NCBI GenBank assembly: GCA_944548615.1
Contig: OX155961.1
Coordinates: forward strand, 27,500,414 to 27,564,413
Source: Micropterix aruncella
Lineage: Eukaryota > Arthropoda > Insecta > Lepidoptera > Micropterigidae
Length of the DNA stretch: 64,000 bases
Reading direction: 5' to 3'
This document shows, one piece after another, positions 34,541 to 44,664 of this stretch (the first letter of the stretch is position 1; every line of letters starts with the position of its first letter). The translations under genes were made by a program, and so were the position numbers. Below the pieces are notes generated by a model that saw only the letters and a program-made list of their open reading frames with translations, made no database searches and was not told the origin of the DNA.

Positions 34541-34546
34541 ATTAAA

Positions 34547-34574
34547 ATGGGTATTATAAAGTTCGCAGCAGCAG
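34547..34574 (+). CDS. Possible first coding exon ending at a strong 5' splice site
   Basis: ATGGGTATTATAAAGTTCGC reads MGIIKF and then a short alanine run. It ends in CAG followed by GTGAGTACT, a textbook 5' splice site (CAG|GTGAGT). No further exon is visible. Roughly 60 bp downstream, an AT-rich stretch could encode MLNWRVVLILELILNEVSG, a signal-peptide-like sequence cut off by the repeat at 34739. A chance match is quite possible in 64 kb, and no product can be named. Confidence 0.15.
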
Positions 34575-34738
34575 GTGAGTACTCCATTTCTGTATGCATT
34601 CGTTTTTAAAAATGGTAATCAAAATGTTAAATTGGCGTGTGGTTCTCATTCTTGAGTTAATTTTAAATGAAGTCAGCGGAGCGACGGTTTGCACTTTTAC
34701 CAGCCTTAAAGCAGTTTATCCCAGTCTTTTAAAATACC

Positions 34739-35430
34739 CAGTATTCCGTTTCTCGCAGGTGCCTAAATTGGGGTCTAAAAAGGCGCTAAAACGACGCTTA
34801 ATTTTGAAGTGAGGTTTTGGTATTCCCTTTCATGGGTTTTAACTGGCGCGTGCTTATGTATAGATCATCAGTTGCTTAAATTGACGTTAAGCACCGTCGA
34901 GACCCTTTTTGGTATTCCGTTTCTACAACTGTCATGGCGAATGGGTCTTGTTCGGGGTCTTATCTAAGAACGGTCTAAAATCTATCAGTCTTCGTCTGAC
35001 AGCCATGTAACTTGTTTTTGCTTGTGATTCCGAAGACTTTACGTGTTGCAATTTTCAACGATGTTTGCTCAGCATTGGCTTTTAAATCGAACAAGGGATG
35101 AAGAGCGCCGTTTATCGTAGGTAATCGTTTAGTCATATCTATATCTTGCCCTGAAAATCCTTTGTATTTTTTTGTAGGTTATGATAAATCGCCCTGTGTA
35201 TTCTTGTTTGGGAACATTCTCCTTATTTTTGTTTCATTTTATTGTCATTTTATTTCAAAACAAACAAAAATGCGAGTCGACACAAAAACACAAATTGGCG
35301 CTGCGACATGATCGGGCGACTAACCGGGCGGCAAGCTGTCAAAATTAAGACCCCGCTTTAGAATGGCCATAGACAAAACAGAAATTTTAAGATTTAAGAC
35401 CGGTTCTTAATTTTGATAAAACGGAATACT
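34739..35430. mobile_element. Candidate DNA element with AGTATTCCGTTT ends
   Basis: The left end reads AGTATTCCGTTTCTC and the right end, on minus, AGTATTCCGTTTTATC. Two internal GGTATTCC(G/C)TTTC phrases (about 34818 and 34911) repeat the tip sequence. Length is about 690 bp with no coding capacity. No target duplication is clear, so the superfamily is open. Confidence 0.45.
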
Positions 35431-35639
35431 AACAAAATAACGAAGGTGCTTAATTTTTTATTTTTTACCACCAGCTTAGTGGGCCAGTATATCCCAGTCA
35501 ATAAATATTCCAAAGTGACCACCATCGATGCGATAATTAGCACGTGTCAAGTATATATAAATTTAGGAAATAGCCAGGTACTAATATCACTTTGATCTAC
35601 ACGCTACTACTCTCTATTTAGAATTTCATAAACCACAAT

Positions 35640-35890
35640 ATGGTATGCTAATATGGTATTTTGGGGGGTTTCAGCGCGACATTAAACTTAATCTTAACGG
35701 TTGCGAATGGGCGCGCGGCCCAGACGGGCAATTTCTGCGACGCATAATGTGCCGTATTATCATATGACGATGGGGTGATTATCCCTTGCAAATGTGCCGT
35801 GAACATGTCCCGTAAAATATCATTTCGGCGGTTTTGGGAAGCGTGAAAGAAATATTCCGCAATTTGGGTGAAGGGGACTAGGAAGCTACA
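35640..35890. other. GC-rich non-repeat island
   Basis: CpG-containing block with GGGCGCGCGGCCC (palindromic core GGGCGCGCGGCCC near 35708) and no open frame of note. Candidate conserved non-coding DNA. Confidence 0.35.
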
Positions 35891-36173
35891 GATATGTATA
35901 TGGAACTATAACGTTCATTTCGCTATTGGCTCACAATAATTTTTAAATATTTTTTTTTATTTTATAAAATTATACAATATAGGTAAAATAGCTTTATTGT
36001 ACCAAACACTAACAATGATAAAGTAATTTTAAATTACAGGTAAGTAATAATGCCTACTTAAAAAATATATAAATATTACAATTTAAAGTTTTTACTAGTC
36101 TGATAAGTAACAGATTTTGATAGATTCTGACTATAAGGTTTGTTTTTCTTTTCTACTGGTTCAAATTGCAATG

Positions 36174-36445
36174 TTTCTTGTTTCTACTCTTTATTGTGAC
36201 ATTTCACAATGGGCGGGTTTATTGACATATGGCAATTTCGTACAACCAACCTACTATGACGTGTTTATATGTATGTGTGCGTGTAACATGTATGTAAGTG
36301 TGTGTCTTGTTAATGCATTCGATCGACAGAATTGAAAATGCAATTCCGTTAATTTGATCCCAACGGAAAATAGTGACCCAGTCGGGAATCTAACCGGGAA
36401 CCTATAATGTAAGATCAAGCGATCTAACCACTATGCCACCGGGCC
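36174..36445 (-). mobile_element. tRNA-derived SINE S1, copy 2
   Basis: Reverse orientation, full length but more diverged than copies 1 and 3. The head is GGCCCGGTGGCATAGTGGTT and box B is degraded to GGTTAGATTCC. The tail is reduced to TTTCTTGTTTC as read on plus. Confidence 0.85.
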
Positions 36446-36566
36446 ATGTTGTACAGCGTCATCATCTTCCAGCCTATTTTTTCCAAATCATGAATTAATG
36501 TGGCTTTTATGTAGAGTTTAGTATTCTATTTGCCAATTCTTCTCATTGATTTACTTCTCATTGATA

Positions 36567-37035
36567 GACACAAAATACTCCGGGCCATATTACTTTAACA
36601 GGCTACCGGAAAGTTTAAAAACAATTCAAGTGGAAAGCTTATTTAAAAAATTAATTAAATAATTCTTTTAAGACAAAGCTTTTTACTCGATCGATGAGTT
36701 TGTTAATTTTAAATATTTTTTTCATTTTTTTTGCCCATTTTTTTATGACAATTTTTAGTAGCATTTTTTAATTATTCTGACTTTTTCTGATTTAAATTTC
36801 TTGATTATTTTAATTTGTGGTTTTAGTAAATAAATCTTAAAAATGATTTTGATGCCCTAAAAGCAATAATGAAGTTAATGTATGTGTACGTGGTGATAAT
36901 TTTAAATATTGTAAAAACGGACTAATAGACCTAGATATTAAGTTACTAAATAATTTAAATGTACCTAGATATTAAGTTTCTACAATCTGTTGAGGTTTTT
37001 TTTGGAAATAAATTGAAATTGAAATTGAAAATTAA
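36567..37035 (+). pseudogene. 5'-truncated LINE copy, plus arm of a tail-to-tail pair
   Basis: The start reads GACACAAAATACTCCGGGCC, followed by codons for RLPESLKTIQVESLFKKL and a terminal KAFYSIDEFVNF, interrupted by one in-frame stop (TTAATTAAATAATTC). The 3' UTR follows and ends in AAATTG units at 37005-37035. It is the same element as the minus copy at 37060-38120, about 90 percent alike by eye, in opposite orientation. Confidence 0.85.
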
Positions 37036-37059
37036 ATTGTAAAATGTTGGTGACAATTT

Positions 37060-38120
37060 TTTTTTTCAATTTTTCAATTTCAATTTATTTTCAAAAAAAT
37101 CTTAACAGATTGTAGAAACTTAATTATTTAGGTACATTTAAATTACAATATATTAGTTCGTTTTTACAATATTTAAATTTATCACCACGTACATACAGTT
37201 ACTTCATTATTGCTTTTAGGGCATCCAAATCATTTTTAAGATTTATTTACTAAAACCACAAATTAAAATAATTGATAAAAATAATCAAGAAATTAAAATC
37301 AGAAAAAGTCAGAATAATTAAAAAATGCTTCTTAAAATTGTCAAAAAAAATGACCAAAAAATTTTAAAAATTATTTAAAATTAACAAACTCATCGATCGA
37401 GTAAAAAGCTTTGTCTAATAAGAATTCTTTAAGTAACTTTTTGAATAAGCTTTCCACTTGAATAGTTTTTAAACTTTCTGGTAGCCTGTTAAAGTAATAT
37501 GGCCCTGAGTATTTTTTGTCTTGCCTTGCTGTGTTTAGTTTAATACATGGTATAAAAATGTTTAATTTATTTCTCGTATTTTTAGTATGTGTATCTGAAA
37601 ACTTTTTATAATGTGTTTCTTTATTCTTAAAAAACTCAGTTAGTAACTTAAAGAGATAGAGTGAGGTTAAGGTGAGGATTCTTAGCCTTTTAAAAATGGG
37701 TCGACATGACTCTTCCCTTTTCACCTTTGCAATTATTCGCACTGCTCTCTTTTGGAGTATAAATATGGGTTCCCTATGACAAGCATAACAATTTCCCCAG
37801 ATCGTAATGGCATAACTTAGGATAGCTTCAATATAGCTGAAATAAACATTTCTTGTTTGCAATTCATCCAACGACCTTCTTACAATACTTAAAGCATAAC
37901 ATGCCCGACTTAACCTACTTTCGAGGTTTTCACAGTGAAAGTTCCATTTTAAAAGTTCGTCGACATGAACACCTAAAAATCTAGTACAATGAGTTTGAGG
38001 AATGGCAGTGTTATTTATTGAAAGTATTATTGGCGAACCTTTATTCCGATTTCGATGATTTGTAAAATGTATGAAGTTACTTTTAGACGCATTTAGTGTG
38101 AGGTTGTTATATGACATGAC
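37060..38120 (-). pseudogene. 5'-truncated CR1/jockey-like LINE with intact RT C-terminus
   Basis: The frame 38117-37371 is open for 248 codons. It starts in the region after RT motif C (SYNNLTLNASKSNFIHF). It continues with FLGVHVDELLKWNFHCENL, LSYAITIWGNC, ILQKRAVRIIAKVKREESCR, ILTLTSLYLF, YYFNRLPESLK and KAFYSIDEFVNF. These are, in order, the standard blocks of the RT thumb and C-terminal extension of CR1/jockey-like LINEs. The catalytic palm is missing by 5' truncation. The 3' UTR ends in AAATTG-type units next to the plus-strand copy. The long intact frame points to a fairly recent insertion. It is not functional alone. Confidence 0.88.
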
Positions 38121-38128
38121 ATACTTAC

Positions 38129-38272
38129 AGTGCCTAGTATATCTGCTTCCAAGCCGTTCGATATTCTGCCACCTGTGGTATTCTGATCGCCATCGATAGG
38201 TATGGTGATTCTTTTCTTAAACGCCTTATTAAATAATATTTGAATCGTTTCCTCTGTTAAATGAGACCGCAT
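38129..38272 (-). CDS. Possible coding exon, 48 codons, ending at GTAAGT
   Basis: On minus, an ATG at 38272 opens 48 codons with no stop. The start is MRSHLTEETIQILFNKAF and the end GRISNGLEADILGT. The next bases are GTAAGTATG, a strong 5' splice site. The frame is also open upstream of the ATG for about 11 codons. I recognise no family. The 5'-truncated LINE begins about 10 bp past the putative donor, with a 5-bp direct repeat ATGTC at the junction. Alternatively this is the upstream part of the same LINE joined by a 5-bp insertion, since GLEADILGTVS could precede MSYNNLTLN in an RT. The block before it does not look like an RT palm, so the question is open. Confidence 0.3.
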
Positions 38273-38279
38273 ATCCCCG

Positions 38280-38735
38280 ACGGCACTATGATCGCGTAAT
38301 AAATATCGGCACTACGTCTGTCGTGTTGATATTTTTTATGTTATTTTGCGTTTATATTTTATAACATTTAGTCTACATGGCGGCGATAGTGGTATAGCTG
38401 CAGTGCTGGATCCAGACTTGATAATACCTAAGATATTTGAGCGATTTCTGCAGTATATTTAAGTGTATATGACAATTGGTCACTCGGGCAATTTTTTGGA
38501 GGCCCCCAAAAAAGTGGAGACCCTAAGCTATAGCTTGTGTGGCTTATGTGTGAAACCTGCACTGAATAACAGCGCACTTTAGATGGCGATCTACACAAAG
38601 TTATACGGTATCTTATCTCGAAATAAAATAATATTTTATTGACAAAGGAATTGGTAACTTATATCTCTAATTATTTTAATTTTAGTATACAGGTTTAGTA
38701 TACTTCATTATGTAATAATTGTGTGTAAAGTTGTG
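38280..38735. other. Stretch without a recognised gene
   Basis: Upstream (on minus) of the exon candidate there is AT-rich DNA with TTATAAAATATAAAC near 38355, which could be a TATA-like element or chance. Nothing else is identified. Confidence 0.35.
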
Positions 38736-38739
38736 ATAG

Positions 38740-38950
38740 ATTAATAGACAGCATTCTTTCTCTCTGTGTTATTTCTGTACGTAATCAGCCTATATAAAAA
38801 AGCAATAGGTAGCAATAATAATTTAAGGTTATTATTGTAATAATTGGTTAAATTATTGGGTTTTTAAAATCAATGCATCCTTTTTAAAAAAAAATATTAT
38901 CAATGTTATTATAGATGGCCAAATATAATGCTATTATTTTCTCCATCAAA
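38740..38950 (+). repeat. Dispersed repeat family R5, copy 2
   Basis: Same family and orientation as 27610-27835 (GTAATCAGCCTA, GGTTAAATTATTGGGTTTTT, ATTATAGATGGCC). The site where SINE S1 sits in copy 1 is uninterrupted here. Confidence 0.65.
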
Positions 38951-39106
38951 TCGTACTATGTAGTTCAGCAATCTAATATCATATATATTCAACAAGTGTA
39001 GAAACAAAACAACATTACTCCTCTACGAGCTCTGCACTGCAACATTGTCTGACTTGACGGAACGAGTAAATTCACAAAATAATGTTCAATTCCACAATTG
39101 GGCGGT

Positions 39107-39790
39107 GTCGACTACAACGAGTGAACCCGTCACTCGAGGCTGGTATAACGGTATGTGATCGTTCTTTCAGCCATGGGATGACCGTAGAAGAATTTTGGAC
39201 GGCACAAACCTACCGTCCAGCAAACCCACGAACCCGCCAGAGACCAACGCCTTACGGCGAGGCACTGTGAAAGTAACCCAGTCGAGCTACTTCGCCTCCT
39301 GGCTACCAGTTTTAACCTTAAGGATACCTCCTTCCTCCCGACTGGTTATGGGATCGAAGTCGCTTGCGCGGCCTCTACCTGCCGTAATTTAGCGGCGATT
39401 TAATTTGAATCTATCGCGGACCAAAGACGTATTTTAGTCGGCTCTGAGGTAGGGTAGTCAACTACTCTTGTAACGACCAGGTGGTCGTTTCAAGAGTAGT
39501 TGACGACAGGTCAATATTCACCGCCGCTGCTTAGGAGACAGTATATTTCTATTGTCTCCAGACTCCTTCAACAATTAGTCAGAGTGTACAACCGATTGGC
39601 GTCGCGTCCCCGAACGGTGCGCAAACCGTCTAGTAGCGCCGGGATGCAATCCCGCAAGGAGAGACCGGTCCACCAGCCGTGAGGCCTGAGACACGAGAGT
39701 CTTACCCGGGGTAGCCTTCCGCACGAGGAGGCTTCTGAATAGGATCTGAATCGTGAGTGCAGCAGATCCGAGAACAAGCCGCACGAAACC
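39107..39790 (+). repeat. R2 dispersed repeat, copy f (full length, with inner hairpin)
   Basis: It begins GTCGACTACAACGAGTGAAC and includes TTACGGCGAGGCACTG and CCGACTGGTTATGGG. An inner hairpin (39458-39503) pairs GTCAACTACTCTTG with CAAGAGTAGTTGAC through AACGACCA/TGGTCGTT. The 3' half (CAAACCGTCTAGTAGCGCC and following) matches copies a, h and i. Confidence 0.88.
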
Positions 39791-39794
39791 ATTC

Positions 39795-40565
39795 GCTACC
39801 CAATTCAATTCCACAGATAAATTCTTATCTCCACTTATTACTTTTATTTTTTTTATTTCTATCAAATAAAGAGCACACGAACCGATTGGTTTTAGATAGA
39901 AGTTATTCGTATAATAAAGCAAAATTCTACAAAAGCCCGGATAGACGACATTTCCTCGTTCCTTAAAACTACATCGCTGGAGCACGAGAAGATTGTTGGC
40001 CTTTATGTAGCAATCCAAGTCCGAGTCGTTCGCGCAATTCAAGCTTTATTGAAAGGTGCTCAAGATGCTGCCGATAAGGTCGTTTCTGCGAGACCGTATA
40101 ATGAGTGGAAGATCAACGAGCCTCAAACAAAAGGCGACCAATTGAGTCATTGAAATTTTGTATGGCGGCTATAATTATCGAGGAGAGATAGCACTTCCAC
40201 GAGCCATTCAAACGAGGCCTGGGGGAGAGTGAGGCATCTTGAATATAAGTGTAAATTCTTACAGAAAATATATATTTTAAAATTAATAACTGATTTTAAA
40301 TTACAATAAAAAACGTAGAGTGAATAGTCTGGCTGAAAGTTATGAGGATCGATATAGGCTATTTAAAAAAATCGGTTGTCACCCCAAGAATGTATTTCAC
40401 TCCAAGCAGACAAGCCCCCCCCCCCCCAACCCACTCTCGGGCGCAATCCCCTTCCCCCGGCGCCAATTCACCCCCCTCCACGATAGAGATTGTGCCAAGT
40501 GATTATTATCGCAAATGTAGTATATTTGTAGTATTTCCACGCTGTTAAAATTGCTATTTTCTAAG
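39795..40565. other. Stretch without a recognised gene
   Basis: No gene recognised. A C-run lies at 40416-40428. Part of 39960-40210 has moderate GC. Confidence 0.4.
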
Positions 40566-40577
40566 ATCTGGCGATAT

Positions 40578-40888
40578 TTCTAAGATCAGGCGACCTAACA
40601 ACTATGCCTGGTGGCATAGTGGTTAGGTCGCCTGATCTTACATTGCAATGTCCCGGGCTCGATTCCCGGCTGGGTCACCATTTTCCGTTGGGATCAAATA
40701 AACGGAATTGCATTTTCAATTCTGTCGATCAAATGCAATAACAAGACACACACTTACAGACATGTTACACGCACACATACATATAACACGTCATGGTAGG
40801 GTTGGTTGTACGAGATTACCATATGACAATAAACCCGCCCATTGTGACAGTTTCACAATAAAGAGTATAAACAAGCAAACAAACAAAC
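40578..40888 (+). mobile_element. tRNA-derived SINE S1, copy 3, with snap-back 5' end
   Basis: The forward SINE runs from about 40607 (TGGTGGCATAGTGGTTAGG) to a (CAAA)n tail at 40888, box B GGCTCGATTCCCGG. Immediately upstream 40578-40607 is the reverse complement of its first 30 bp, giving a perfect-looking fold-back (ATCAGGCGACCTAAC ... GTTAGGTCGCCTGAT) through the tRNA-like head. TATTTTCTAAGAT occurs on both sides (about 40554 and 40912) as a possible target duplication. Confidence 0.87.
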
Positions 40889-41009
40889 TATTTTCCAATA
40901 CGAGTATGATGTAGTATTTTCTAAGATACGGCAGATTAAATATTATTTGTAACTTGTAACGCTTGTATAAGAGGTATTCAAGCATACCTCCTAACGCTAC
41001 TACTTCTAC

Positions 41010-41032
41010 ACCCTCCCCCCCCCCCCCCCCCA
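41010..41032. repeat. Poly-C run
   Basis: About 18 uninterrupted C after CCCTC. The minus frame with a glycine run that crosses it is an artefact. Confidence 0.8.
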
Positions 41033-41359
41033 ACCTCCTATTAAAGCACTATGAGTTTGGAACTAGTAGTAACATCTACACGTTGCGTTGTATAATAAAA
41101 TTCTAGCTGCCAAATCGTAGTACGGCATTTAGCAACCTAATAACCTATATAATCAATGACTGCATCTACAAAGTGAAAAATACTTAAATTAGATACATAA
41201 TGCGCTCTGATTGTCGCAATTATTAAATTTGTAAACTTTGATGAATTTAATTCATTCGAAGCATTGCAAAGCAATGAGACTTTTGAGATGTTTGGTTTGC
41301 TTGTTAAAGACATAAGATATTTCTCAATAATTTTTTTTCCTCGAATAGTCGGATACCAA

Positions 41360-41980
41360 TACACGTGGTTCGGGCGACATTGAAAGTCGTTAAAATTAAA
41401 AGTCTTTGTTCGACCGGACTAATCTTTTTTCGAGCATATGCATGCTCATTATCGCGATTACGTCACACCTGTATGGTTCCCATGCACTATGCTTTCCGCG
41501 GTTACATTGCTACTGCCCCGCTGAGTAGCGGGCTCAGGGGTATAGAGGAGAGAACGGGGAGTAGGGCTTGTGGGTAAAATGACGTGTGTGGCTGTTTTTA
41601 GAAACTGCATTAAATCGTTTTGCTGTTCGTCTCATCGCCGCATTTCTGCCAAATTCGTCCAATCCCCCATCACATATATTATCGTCATCGTTCTGCATCA
41701 GTCTCAAATGTCTTTCACGTCTTTAAACATCCGAGCGATAAATCAGTGATGGTCTCATCGCCTGGAACAAAGTGGCTGTGCGTGGCGGATGAGCCGCCAT
41801 TATGCGAGGCGAGTGGGCGTAGCGCTCGCAGCCTCCTCGGACCAAGACGTGGTCTCCGTGTGACCTATTGTTGCTGAGTCGCGTGGGTGGACAGCCCTTT
41901 ATTCACTCCCGAGTTCCCTAATTATCGGCCGATCGCTCGCCGGCTGGGGGAGAACGAGGCTATTTGAAAGTTTGGCTTTT
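41360..41980. promoter_or_regulatory. Long GC-rich non-repeat island
   Basis: About 600 bp with E-box CACGTG (41363), a GCCCCGCTGAGTAGCGGGC inverted pair near 41516, and CpG-rich DNA around 41770-41960 (TGGCGGATGAGCCGCCA, a near-perfect inverted repeat). Small frames (70 and 85 codons) have no domain resemblance. Best reading is old single-copy non-coding DNA; function is inference. Confidence 0.4.
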
Positions 41981-41984
41981 ACGT

Positions 41985-42990
41985 TTCCTACAATTGAGGA
42001 GTGTTTTTCAAAGTGATAATTATCTATTTATGTCTTTCTATTACCACACAATTGTTTAGGAAAGACGAAGTATATCAATCTAATTTTAAATTAACCCAAC
42101 AAAGAATGAAATGCAGAAATTTGCTCCAAAATTATTCCAATAAAAAAAAAAGAAAAATCCATAAATAAAAGTAGATAATTTTCGCAATTAAAAATCAGAA
42201 ATTTAGTATAAAAAAATAATTTCGCAATGCTGCTAATGTTTCCGCCATTATATTTACTAAAGAAGCGTTATGTACCGTTACAAGCGTTCTGAAGCTGTTA
42301 GTCCGACTTCAAATGCTCTGTGACGATGCTTTAGCAAAGGGTGAAAAGCACCATTTTGTAGCCCACAATATGTCCATTCTTCTATGAGATCTTCATTCCT
42401 GCTTAATGATTGAAGCAATAAGCGATGAAAGTGATGCTACAAATTCGCACCTAAAAAATGGTGCCAATAGGCAGCAGGGCGGGTTCCAGGAAAAGATATA
42501 TGACTTGTGGGTTAAAAAAAATTGTTCCAATGTTTTTCCAGAAAAAGACGACGAAAAGTGAATATTTGCTAATCTCATGCCAACAACATAAGTCAAATTT
42601 AATTCGCCAGCACGTTCGCAAACCTAAACGTATAAGTAACCCATCTCACCTGTCTCCTTGCTTGTCCTTATATTCCATTCCTCCCTTCAATATTGTTTTG
42701 ACAGATGTTTTTTTTTGTCTTGTTTTCATTATTATATAAATTATGCAATTGTACTCATTTGTTATGGACCTACATAAATATTTAGTCCCAATAACCCTGG
42801 CGGTATGGTTGGTCGTAGGATATTGCCACTTAGCAATAAGCATATTATGTTGTATACTTTTGTGGGTGCAATAAACTTTTCAATAAAAAAAATATTGCAG
42901 GGTGCATGGTACATATCTAGCAGGAACAGCAGAGTGAGACATCAGGCAAACCCGCCAACACAGGAAGGTATAGAGATACAGTGCTTACTT
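41985..42990. other. Stretch without a recognised gene
   Basis: AT-rich. Frames of 67 and 93 codons on opposite strands around 42400-42740 overlap and show no known domain. Confidence 0.4.
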
Positions 42991-42999
42991 TCAACCTGG

Positions 43000-43305
43000 G
43001 CTAAAATGTAGATATGTGGACGAATACTTTACACAATTTAGCTACGCCAACTAGTCCGTGAGAGACCAATGCCTTACCGCCACAACGGCACCGGGTTGTT
43101 GAACCAGCGGGCAGACTCGCGATCTCACTACCATTTCTTCGTCCTGCCGACTGGTTATGGGTCCGAGTTCGCTTCCACGGATCTCTACCTATTGTATGTT
43201 CAGCTGTAATTCGGTTTGAATTTATCGCAAACCGAGGCGTCTGTGCCTGGCTATGAGTACGAGATCGGGTGTCTAATTGGTCGTTACAAGAGTATCTGAC
43301 AACAC
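43000..43305 (+). repeat. R2 dispersed repeat, copy g1 (5'-truncated)
   Basis: It enters R2 in the TTTAGCTACGCCAACTAG block, passes CCGACTGGTTATGGGTCCGA, and ends at the inner GTCGTTACAAGAGTATCTGAC. A second R2 follows directly, so the two form a tandem pair. Confidence 0.82.
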
Positions 43306-43310
43306 TTTGG

Positions 43311-44190
43311 AGCTGTCATCTGGAACGGGCGAACCCGACCCCTCAGGCTGTTATAACGATATGGATCGTTCTTTGAGCCGTGATGTGATTACACAGGGAC
43401 AACTCAGTATACAGTCTAGCTCCGCCAACATACCTATAAGAAGCCGACTGTGAATGTAAACATAGCGCGCCAACGTCATGCCCTTACTATCAGATTTGGC
43501 CGGATTTCTCCGCCCTCTGGTCTGTTCACGGTTTCATGGACGCTTGCGCTGCCTCTACCTTACGTAAGCGGTTATTCAGTTTGAATATTTTGCGGAACGC
43601 GACGCCCTTTGCCCGCCATGGTCACTTGAGATCGGGTGGCCGAAGGATCGAATCAAGGATTGAAGACGACAACTACCCTCCGCTGTCTTAGGAAACATAT
43701 GTCTTCAGACCCCTATGGTTATTCGCCAGCTAGGCATTCAACATCTAGCAACCCGCATGGTGCTCCAACTGCCCATTTCCGCCCTAGGGAATCACCCGAA
43801 TCTGCGATCTTCCGATCCCAACCGCCTCCGACTGCAGGATTATAGCCGTGGCAGAAGCTTACAGCGGCCCTGACAGGGTATGCCCCTTTTCGAGGAAGCT
43901 ACCACATAGGTTGAACCGTGAGTTGGGCAGGCCAGGTGATATAGATTTTTGGTCAACACTAGGCCTAGGAGCTAGCATACATCCCCGCTGCTTAGGAAAC
44001 CATATGTCGTTCCCAAACTTCCCTAATCATTTGCCGAAGATCAACAGCCGTTTGATTGTCGGTTGGCTGGCAGTTGACTGAGGAACACAGAGTCCTTCAG
44101 TTAGTAGACCCTCATTCGAGGATGCTACTGGATAGGAGCTGAATCGTGAGTTGAGCAGACTCCATTAACGAGGTGGGTCTTCGTAGCTTC
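43311..44190 (+). repeat. R2 dispersed repeat, copy g2 (long variant)
   Basis: It begins AGCTGTCATCTGGAACGGGC, runs through TCAGGCTGTTATAACG, TCTGGTCTGTTCACGG and GATCGGGTGGCCG, then an extended 3' part with CAGCGGCCCTGACAGG and GTGAGTTGGGCAGGCCAG. It ends near GGTGGGTCTTCGTAGC. The extended 3' part is shared with copy j (62420-63425), marking a subfamily. Confidence 0.85.
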
Positions 44191-44219
44191 GCAGCATCAA
44201 AACGCAAAGAAGAAGAAGA

Positions 44220-44660
44220 CGACATTCCCATTGTGAAATGTTCATGAATAGGCGCGCAAAAACGCTACATTGCATTATTTGGAGAGCGGCTGAAAGTTTG
44301 AAAGGAGCGCGCGCGTCGCTCTCCGCTCTCGCGGCGCGGTGCGACTCTTTCATGAAAATATATTAAATTCAAAAACCCATTCAGGCGAAATGATAATACA
44401 TTCAAAAGGTCCGTTGCATAAAAAAATACACACACACACACAAACATTTCGTGTAATTTTTCATCATTCCGGCATGAAAAGGCGGCTGCGCGCTCAAAGC
44501 GGACGCGTCCAAAGAAAAATCTCTCGCCGGAGAGAAGGGGAATGGGGGCGTAGAGAGGACGGAGAAAAGGGGCAAAGGGGCACGGAGTGGAGTGTACTGC
44601 GGCATGGCACAAAAGCGCCCTGTCTACAACTCAATCATAAAGGGGCTTGTTATAGGGAAA
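44220..44660. promoter_or_regulatory. GC-rich non-repeat island
   Basis: CpG-rich blocks GAGCGCGCGCGTCGCTCTCC at 44307 and GAAAAATCTCTCGCCGGAGAG around 44514, separated by a (CA)n run at 44429. Overlapping frames on both strands (109 and 115 codons) are mutually exclusive and lack domains. Candidate regulatory DNA directly 3' of R2 copy g2. Confidence 0.35.
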
Positions 44661-44664
44661 ATAG

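Noticed and set aside
27806..40914. Near-identical 68-70-codon frames at 27806-28018 (minus) and 40708-40914 (plus) suggesting a small gene family
   Set aside because: Both are the body of SINE S1 read in the same frame; no start context or conservation in copy 2.
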